64,000 nt of DNA from Lactiplantibacillus daoliensis (GTDB lineage Bacteria > Bacillota > Bacilli > Lactobacillales > Lactobacillaceae): contig NZ_BJDH01000004.1 in assembly GCF_005405005.1 (NCBI RefSeq), positions 62,001 through 126,000 of the forward strand. The letters run 5' to 3'. Below the pieces are notes generated by a model. It ran no database searches and was not told the DNA's origin. It was given only the letters and a program-made list of their open reading frames with translations. Of this stretch, positions 58,545-64,000 are shown one piece after another. The position numbers and the translations under genes are program-made. Every line of letters begins with the position of its first letter. Position 1 is the first letter of the stretch.

Positions 58545-59168
58545 TTATTTAATAAATGGCATCAAGTTAACCAACTTGGTCACCTGTACTTCTGGGGCAC
58601 TAGTGACTTTGATGAGCTGATCATAATCAAATAAGAACCCAGTGATGTGCGCATTGTGCCCGGCATCGATGTCTAAATTACGATCACCAACCATAACCGC
58701 TTTTGAACGATCAACCGCGTGTTTATCCAACAAATAATCTAAAGCCTCAGGATTTGGCTTGCGCGCAAAAGGCTGTTCACCCGTCACAAAATCATCGAAA
58801 TACCGGCTTAAGTCAGCCCGTTTCAGATAGTCCAAGGCATCTCGATTACGGTGGGTCATCAAATAATTGTGACCACCCACGGTTTTAATTTGCGCTAAAA
58901 CTGTCGCAGCCCCTTCAAAAGCTTGTGGTGCTTGCAATGCGGGTTCGTATTGCTGATAACCGGTCCGCAAGTCATGCCAGTCCCAACCAAAACGTTTCGC
59001 AACTTCCCGATAGGCAAAACCGACAGATTCTTGACGCATCATGTCATAAATCTCGTCACGACTTAAGTCACCACCTAAGTTTTGGACGGCGCGTTGAAAC
59101 GCTGTGACCATGGCCGGATACGTGTCCATTAAGGTCCCATCAAAATCCCATATAAATTCTTGCATCAT
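58545..59168 (-). CDS. HAD phosphatase, phosphoglycolate-phosphatase-like
   Basis: A protein of about 207 aa with HAD motif I FIWDFDGTLMDTY (about 4-16), motif II MTHRN, and a late GDRNLDIDAGHNA motif (about 170-182). A helical C1 cap (residues 17-85) follows motif I. The substrate is not known. The open frame begins at 59231; two adjacent ATG codons (59168, 59165) lie after GGAGG and are the start. dtd lies upstream in the same direction, with a possible terminator between. Confidence 0.9.
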   Translation of the reverse strand: MMQEFIWDFDGTLMDTYPAMVTAFQRAVQNLGGDLSRDEIYDMMRQESVGFAYREVAKRFGWDWHDLRTGYQQYEPALQAPQAFEGAATVLAQIKTVGGHNYLMTHRNRDALDYLKRADLSRYFDDFVTGEQPFARKPNPEALDYLLDKHAVDRSKAVMVGDRNLDIDAGHNAHITGFLFDYDQLIKVTSAPEVQVTKLVNLMPFIK

Positions 59169-59202
59169 TAAATTCCTCCAAAGTGTTTTTTGACTTGTTT
59201 TC

Positions 59203-59239
59203 AAAAAATATTGACGTGATCCCCCGGTCACGCCAATAC
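59203..59239 (-). terminator. terminator of dtd
   Basis: ATTGGCGTGAC and ATCACGTCAAT stem around a GGGGG-rich loop, then ATTTTTTG on the minus strand. Confidence 0.8.
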
Positions 59240-59245
59240 CTTTAA

Positions 59246-59692
59246 TTACTTCCGATCTGTATCATAACAAATGGTGACCGGGCCATCATTAACCAAAGCC
59301 ACTTGCATGTCAGCGCCAAACTCGCCGGTAGCGACCTTAATCCCAGTCGCGGCTAATTGGTGATTAAACTGATCATACAACTTAGTTGCCAGCTCCGGTG
59401 CCCCCGCGGCAGTAAAACTCGGTCGATTGCCGTGAGTTGTCTCAGCGTATAAGGTAAATTGTGAGATAGATAGAATTTCACCCGCAACCTGTTGCAAGTT
59501 GAGATTCATTTTACCGGCAGCATCACTAAACACCCGCAAGTTCAAAATCTTATGTGTTAGATAATCTAATTCTGCCTGACCATCCGTGTCCTCAAAACCA
59601 ACTAGTAAGACAAAACCGTGATTGATGGCGCCGTGAACTTGCTCATCAATGGTGACTTGCGCCTCTTTAACTCGTTGTAAAACAACTCGCAC
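59246..59692 (-). CDS. dtd: D-aminoacyl-tRNA deacylase
   Basis: Removes D-amino acids (and mischarged Gly) from tRNA. The 148-aa enzyme has the family motifs SQFTLYAET (about 79-87) and [11 protein letters not shown] near the C-terminus (the GP dipeptide in GPVT is the cross-subunit Gly-cisPro selectivity motif). The start is GTG with GGAGG upstream. It follows rsh by 15 bp, the conserved rsh-dtd pair. Confidence 0.96.
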   Translation of the reverse strand: MRVVLQRVKEAQVTIDEQVHGAINHGFVLLVGFEDTDGQAELDYLTHKILNLRVFSDAAGKMNLNLQQVAGEILSISQFTLYAETTHGNRPSFTAAGAPELATKLYDQFNHQLAATGIKVATGEFGADMQVALVNDGPVTICYDTDRK

Positions 59693-59706
59693 GTGTCCAA
59701 TGCCTC

Positions 59707-61971
59707 CTAAAACATCTTCCGTTCGACCACATAAACGTCTTGCACGTTCTTCAGACTATCAATGATTCGTTGCAAGTGATCTAAGTTACGAACCCCCAAC
59801 GAAACGCTAATAATCACCATCTTGTTATGATCAACTTTTCCATTAACGTTCGTTAAGAATTTGGTATTATTGTTGATCACCTTCAAGACATCGTTCAGCA
59901 TACCGTTACGATTGTAACCTTGGATTTCAAGATCTGAATTATAGTTCGTCCGGTCGCCCTCAGGATCTTCCCATTGAACTTCAATGAGTCTTTCACCCTG
60001 TGACTCGGCACTTTTGACGTTTGGACAGTCAATCCGGTGCACGGAGACGCCGCGGCCCTTAGTAATATAACCAACAATTTCATCACCAGGAATCGGTGAA
60101 CAACAGTGGCTCAGCCGGACTAACAAATTGTCGACGCCTTGAATAATGACCCCACCAGAAGACGAAACCTTCTTGTGCTTGACATCATTTTTGGCTTTCT
60201 CCTCTTGTTGATCCTTGGCCTTTTTCTTCGTGACTTGTTCATGATGTTCTTCGAGAATTTCACGTTCGCGTTCACGTTGACGATCGGCTTCCCGTTGTTT
60301 CCGAACATCACTGGTCAACCGGTTGGCGACACCAACCGGTTGCACATCACCGAATCCTAACGCGGCATACAGGTCGTCTTCGCCACCATAGTGCATCTTC
60401 TTAGCCACCGCGTCGAGCTTCTCTTTAGACATAACATCTTTAGGATTAAACTCAAAATCACGGAGTTGTTTATCTAACAATTCGCGACCGGTAATAATGT
60501 TTTCTTCGCGATCAGCATTACGGAAAAATTGCTTAATCTTATTACGAGCCCGGCGAGTATAGACTAATTTCTGCCAATCCCGACTTGGCCCCGTCGAACT
60601 GGTCGACGTCAAAATGTCGACAATATCCCCATTTTTGATTTGATAATCAAGCGGCACAATCTTACCGTTAACCTTCGCACCGGTCGTATGGTTGCCGACT
60701 TCGGTATGGATCGAGTACGCCATATCTAGTGGTCCAGCACCCTTTGGCAATTCGGTCACATCACCCTTAGGCGTAAACGCATAGACACGATCACTAAACA
60801 AATCCCCCTTAACGCCTTCCATAAAGTCTGCGGCATCTTTACTTTCGTCCTGTAACTCAATGATTTCTTTAACCAAGTTAAGTTTATTGCCAGACTTAGT
60901 TGCTTGAACTTGATCACGCATGCCTTCTTTATAGGCCCAGTGCGCCGCAACCCCGTATTCAGCGACCCGATGCATCTCATAGGTTCGAATTTGAATTTCC
61001 AGTGGCTTACCCTCTGGTCCAACTACGGTCGTGTGTAGGGATTGATACATATTCGCTTTTGGCATCGCAATATAATCTTTAAACCGCCCAGGCATTGGCT
61101 TCCACTGAGTATGAATGGCACCCAGTACTGCGTAACAGTCTTTAATCGAATCAACGACCACGCGAATTGCTAGCAAATCATAGAGTTGACTAAACTGCTT
61201 ATGCTTATCTCGCATTTTTTTATAAATTGAATAGATATGCTTTGGTCGGCCATAAATTTCAGCTTCTGGTAATTTCAAATCTTTTAAAGCTTTTTGAATA
61301 TCCTGAATGGCAATTTCAATGTATTTTTCGCGATCATCACGCCGAGAATTCATTAAATGAACAATGCGATAATATTGTTGTGGATTCAAATAACGCAGCG
61401 AAATATCTTCAAGTTCCCATTTAATCGTGCTGATCCCTAATCGATCGGCAATTGGGGCATAAATTTCGAGAGTTTCGTTCGCAATTCGCCGTTGTTTGTC
61501 AGGACGGAGATGTTGTAGCGTCCGCATATTATGTAGGCGGTCAGCCAACTTCACAATCATGACCCGAATATCTTTGGACATTGCTAAGAGCAATTTACGA
61601 TGATTTTCGGCCAGTTGTTCCTTATTAGACTTATAGCGAATCTTGCCTAATTTAGTGACCCCATCCACGATTACCGCGACATCATGACCAAATAATTCTT
61701 CAACATCACCTAAAGTGACCCCAGTATCCTCAACGACATCGTGCAAAAAGCCAGATGCCACGGTTTCTGGGTCCATTTTCAAATCAGCCAAAATACCAGC
61801 GACCTGAATTGGATGCATAATGTAAGGTTCACCAGACTGGCGAGTCTGATCTTGATGCACGTAGGTTGCAAAATCACACGCCCGTTTAACCAACGCGACG
61901 TGGTCAGCATTCATATATTTTTGAACAGCAGTTAGGACGTCTTGTGCCGTCCAAGTAGGTTGTTTGGGCAT
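59707..61971 (-). CDS. rsh: (p)ppGpp synthetase/hydrolase Rsh (RelA/SpoT)
   Basis: Bifunctional long stringent-response enzyme of 754 aa. HD hydrolase domain with [19 protein letters not shown] (about 45-63) and [10 protein letters not shown] (about 74-83); synthetase domain with [15 protein letters not shown] and [10 protein letters not shown] (about 235-245); TGS domain (about 395-455, [22 protein letters not shown]); zinc-finger region and C-terminal ACT (residues 675-754). All HD catalytic residues look intact. The ATG at 61971 is chosen over the GTG four codons up. dtd follows. Confidence 0.97.
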   Translation of the reverse strand: MPKQPTWTAQDVLTAVQKYMNADHVALVKRACDFATYVHQDQTRQSGEPYIMHPIQVAGILADLKMDPETVASGFLHDVVEDTGVTLGDVEELFGHDVAVIVDGVTKLGKIRYKSNKEQLAENHRKLLLAMSKDIRVMIVKLADRLHNMRTLQHLRPDKQRRIANETLEIYAPIADRLGISTIKWELEDISLRYLNPQQYYRIVHLMNSRRDDREKYIEIAIQDIQKALKDLKLPEAEIYGRPKHIYSIYKKMRDKHKQFSQLYDLLAIRVVVDSIKDCYAVLGAIHTQWKPMPGRFKDYIAMPKANMYQSLHTTVVGPEGKPLEIQIRTYEMHRVAEYGVAAHWAYKEGMRDQVQATKSGNKLNLVKEIIELQDESKDAADFMEGVKGDLFSDRVYAFTPKGDVTELPKGAGPLDMAYSIHTEVGNHTTGAKVNGKIVPLDYQIKNGDIVDILTSTSSTGPSRDWQKLVYTRRARNKIKQFFRNADREENIITGRELLDKQLRDFEFNPKDVMSKEKLDAVAKKMHYGGEDDLYAALGFGDVQPVGVANRLTSDVRKQREADRQREREREILEEHHEQVTKKKAKDQQEEKAKNDVKHKKVSSSGGVIIQGVDNLLVRLSHCCSPIPGDEIVGYITKGRGVSVHRIDCPNVKSAESQGERLIEVQWEDPEGDRTNYNSDLEIQGYNRNGMLNDVLKVINNNTKFLTNVNGKVDHNKMVIISVSLGVRNLDHLQRIIDSLKNVQDVYVVERKMF

Positions 61972-62006
61972 CCATATCACCACGATTTCTCAAAATTTTA
62001 GTTTCA

Positions 62007-62033
62007 TAAAAAGGCACGTTGATGAACGTGCCT
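62007..62033 (-). terminator. terminator of the 112-aa membrane protein gene
   Basis: GGCACGTT and AACGTGCC form a perfect stem with TTTTT on the minus strand, before rsh. Confidence 0.9.
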
Positions 62034-62042
62034 TGCTTACCG

Positions 62043-62381
62043 CTAATCCCGTTGTGCTTCACGAGGTGCGGCCATCCCGTAAGCTAAGTACGACAAGCCT
62101 AAATCGACTAACGCCAAATAGTAGACGTACTGTGGGAAAAATAGATAGAGACCAAGTAAACAAAATATTGGTAGCAACCAGACTAACCAGCCCGTACGAG
62201 CCGTTCGACGAATTTGCCAACCAATGATCATGGCCACGATAAAGTCAAAACAAAATAGTAACCAGACGATTTGATGAAACCGGCTGACACTCAATAACTT
62301 TAAGAGCCAAGGTAAAACGACCCCAACTAGGATTGCAACTAGCCAATACTGGCCGTTAAATTTACGAAATTTCTCCGTCAA
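62043..62381 (-). CDS. small four-helix membrane protein, unknown function
   Basis: A 112-aa protein with four hydrophobic helices (about 13-30, 36-55, 64-80 and 84-103), basic at the N-terminus (MTEKFRKFNG) and ending AAPREAQRD. No family recognised. The start codon is TTG with GAGGG upstream. It has its own terminator. Sits between rsmE and rsh; nothing in the sequence shows a shared function. Confidence 0.7.
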   Translation of the reverse strand: MTEKFRKFNGQYWLVAILVGVVLPWLLKLLSVSRFHQIVWLLFCFDFIVAMIIGWQIRRTARTGWLVWLLPIFCLLGLYLFFPQYVYYLALVDLGLSYLAYGMAAPREAQRD

Positions 62382-62450
62382 ACTAATCCCTCACTTACAC
62401 TTAAATGCTTAATGACTATGATTATTTATTGTACACCACCAACGCTTAAA

Positions 62451-63203
62451 TTACACTAATTCTTGCGAAAAAGAAACCGCGCTAAGTAGGTACATTGGCG
62501 CGGTTTCTGCGCGCATAATTCGTGGTCCTAAACCGGCCGCTACGACCCCTGCTTGAGCTAAGTCACTCACTTCGGTCATCGTCAACCCACCTTCGGGACC
62601 AAAAACAGCTAACAAACGTTGACCGATAGCCATTTTGTTCAATGATTGGACTAACTGACTACTTTCGCCTTGCTTCGCTGATTCTTCCCAGGCCACGATC
62701 CCAGTATCATATGGCACGGTTTGAACTAACTTGGTCAAACTAGGCTGATACGACACAGTTGGCACAACCGTGCGATGAGACTGTTCCGCCGCCGCATGAG
62801 CAATTTTAGCCAAACGAGCTAACTTACGATCACGCTTGTTTTCAGCCCACTTGGCAACCGCGTATTGACTGTCGAAAAAGACAAATTCAGCAGCCCCAAG
62901 TTCCGTGCCCCGTTGGACGATTTGTTCCGTTTTATCACCCTTGGAAACGCCACAAGCAATCACAACTTTAAGCGGTAATTCCACCTGAGGCGAACTGACC
63001 CGCACCACTTCAACTTGGGCGTCAATCGCTGTACTGCTCAACAGTTTGCCAATGACAACTTGTTGATTGGCCGTCACAAATTCAGCCTCATCCCCAACTT
63101 GTGCCCGCATGACTTTAAGCCAATGATGAACACTCTCACCGGTTAACTTAAATTGCTCGCCAATCGTTGTTGGCGCTGACGCCGTTAAAAAATACCGTTG
63201 CAT
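62451..63203 (-). CDS. rsmE: 16S rRNA m3U1498 methyltransferase RsmE
   Basis: SPOUT-class methyltransferase that methylates U1498 of 16S rRNA. The 250-aa product has an N-terminal PUA-like domain (residues 1-75) and the C-terminal SPOUT knot with AVFGPEGGLTMTEV (about 198-211) and LGPRIMRAETAPMYLLSA (about 224-241). GGAGG precedes the ATG. It follows prmA by 15 bp, the usual prmA-rsmE pair. Confidence 0.96.
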   Translation of the reverse strand: MQRYFLTASAPTTIGEQFKLTGESVHHWLKVMRAQVGDEAEFVTANQQVVIGKLLSSTAIDAQVEVVRVSSPQVELPLKVVIACGVSKGDKTEQIVQRGTELGAAEFVFFDSQYAVAKWAENKRDRKLARLAKIAHAAAEQSHRTVVPTVSYQPSLTKLVQTVPYDTGIVAWEESAKQGESSQLVQSLNKMAIGQRLLAVFGPEGGLTMTEVSDLAQAGVVAAGLGPRIMRAETAPMYLLSAVSFSQELV

Positions 63204-63218
63204 ACGCGTCGTCCTCCG

Positions 63219-64000
63219 TTAATCTGCATCCGTTGGGAGATAGGCCACAATACTGTGCCAGTCGCCCATTTGAGTGTGCTGTGTAATTTGGAAACCTGCG
63301 CCCTTAATAGCATCAAGTACTCCTTGAAACTTGTCATCGATAATTCCTGAAGTAATAAAATACCCGCCACGCTTGAGATTTGCTTTAGCTTGCGGAACTA
63401 ATGGGATAATAATTTCCGCCAGAATGTTGGCCACAATAATATCAGCCTGGGTATGAATTCCCTTGAGTAAATCATTCGCTGCAATCTTAATGTCAGCTGC
63501 AACTGGATTTAAGTCAAGGTTGGCTTGAGCAGACTTGACGGCCACGTCATCCAAATCATAAGCTTCAACTTGGCCGACGCCCATCGCTTTAGCCGCAATA
63601 CTCAAAATACCAGAACCAGTCCCAACATCAATCAAATGTTCACCACCGTTGATGACCGTTTCCAAGCCCTGTAGTGACAACTTGGTCGTCGGATGCGTCC
63701 CCGTTCCAAATGCCATGCCAGGATCTAGTTTGAGCACTAATTCACCTGGTTGCGTTGGTTGGTAATTTTCCCAACTTGGCACAATGGTCAGATAGCGCGT
63801 CACCCGTACTGGATGATAGTACTTCTTCCACGCTGTCGCCCAGTTTTCGTCGGATAAGTCAGCCATGCTGACCTCACCAGGAGCTGGATTCAAGCCGAAA
63901 TCAGTTAGTTGTGCCACCCGTTGTTTGATGGTTGGCACAATTTCTGGGACAAAAATCGTTTCTGGATAATACGCCGAAATCTGTGCACCCTTGGTAATGT
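63219..64000 (-). CDS. prmA: ribosomal protein L11 methyltransferase (5' end cut off)
   Basis: Trimethylates ribosomal protein L11 using S-adenosylmethionine. The C-terminal 260 residues are present: the linker ([16 protein letters not shown]) reads through to the window edge, then the SAM motif [18 protein letters not shown] and [18 protein letters not shown], and [13 protein letters not shown]. The N-terminal L11-recognition domain lies beyond the window. A GTG at 63938 is an internal codon, not a start. rsmE follows. Confidence 0.95.
   Translation of the reverse strand, partial: ITKGAQISAYYPETIFVPEIVPTIKQRVAQLTDFGLNPAPGEVSMADLSDENWATAWKKYYHPVRVTRYLTIVPSWENYQPTQPGELVLKLDPGMAFGTGTHPTTKLSLQGLETVINGGEHLIDVGTGSGILSIAAKAMGVGQVEAYDLDDVAVKSAQANLDLNPVAADIKIAANDLLKGIHTQADIIVANILAEIIIPLVPQAKANLKRGGYFITSGIIDDKFQGVLDAIKGAGFQITQHTQMGDWHSIVAYLPTDAD

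Noticed and set aside
60120-60360. Small frames opposite and alongside the charged linker of rsh
   Set aside because: They are shadows of the Lys/Glu-rich region of the real gene.

Overview
The window is core chromosome of a low-to-medium GC lactic acid bacterium, best matched to the Lactiplantibacillus plantarum group. The basis is protein-level recognition: a 316-residue thymidylate synthase of the Lactobacillus casei type, pyruvate kinase with the extra C-terminal PEP-utiliser domain, ClpB behind a CtsR box, a hisS-aspS operon and a glyQS operon each behind a T-box, and the order rpoD-dnaG-glyS-glyQ-recO-era-dgkA-ybeY-phoH. No search was possible, so the species is inferred. Nearly all genes lie on the minus strand; six real genes are on the plus strand. 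I saw no tRNA, rRNA, IS element, prophage or CRISPR array.

Layout, left to right. 0.1-7.5 kb: DegV, folate/thymidylate genes (dfrA, thyA), an ABC-F ATPase, a 542-bp gap with two structured elements, an unknown 150-aa protein, cca and dapB. 7.7-17.3 kb: HAD phosphatase, TPR protein, HU, der, rpsA, cmk, a LysM protein, recQ and a YpbB-like partner. 17.3-22.9 kb: FMN-riboswitch-controlled ribU, rluB, scpB, scpA, ribT-like, xerD, cvfB and a DUF441 membrane protein. 23-29.7 kb: pyk, pfkA, dnaE and a small DUF2929 protein. 29.8-35.5 kb: clpB with its CtsR site, pepT, a Nif3-like protein and trmK. 35.7-37.9 kb: two plus-strand genes of unknown role (an HTH protein and a lipoprotein). 38-49.2 kb: the macromolecular synthesis block from rpoD to rpsU. 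49.4-57.2 kb: a PPDK-regulator family protein, nfo, a TagF-like transferase, a YitT protein, msrA, aspS and hisS. 57.5-64 kb: amidase, HAD phosphatase, dtd, rsh, a small membrane protein, rsmE and prmA (cut by the window end).

The genes serve housekeeping: DNA replication (dnaE, dnaG, xerD, scpAB), RNA maturation and translation (cca, rluB, trmK, rsmE, prmA, era, der, ybeY, three aminoacyl-tRNA synthetases, dtd), glycolysis (pfkA, pyk), stress (clpB, rsh, msrA, nfo, recO) and envelope work (amidase, LysM, TagF-like).

The most unusual signal is in the gap at 4.4-4.96 kb. Two elements of about 136 nt lie on opposite strands, facing each other. They share loop and bulge sequences (GGAAC, TG, GCGGT, TCTAAG) and the same predicted helix layout, while helix bases differ by compensatory changes. 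That pattern suggests a conserved structured RNA family. A separate long imperfect hairpin lies at 48.31-48.42 kb. Other regulatory signals are an FMN riboswitch, two T-boxes with readable specifier codons (GGC, GAC), a terminator-like hairpin inside the clpB leader and stem-loops in the HU leader.
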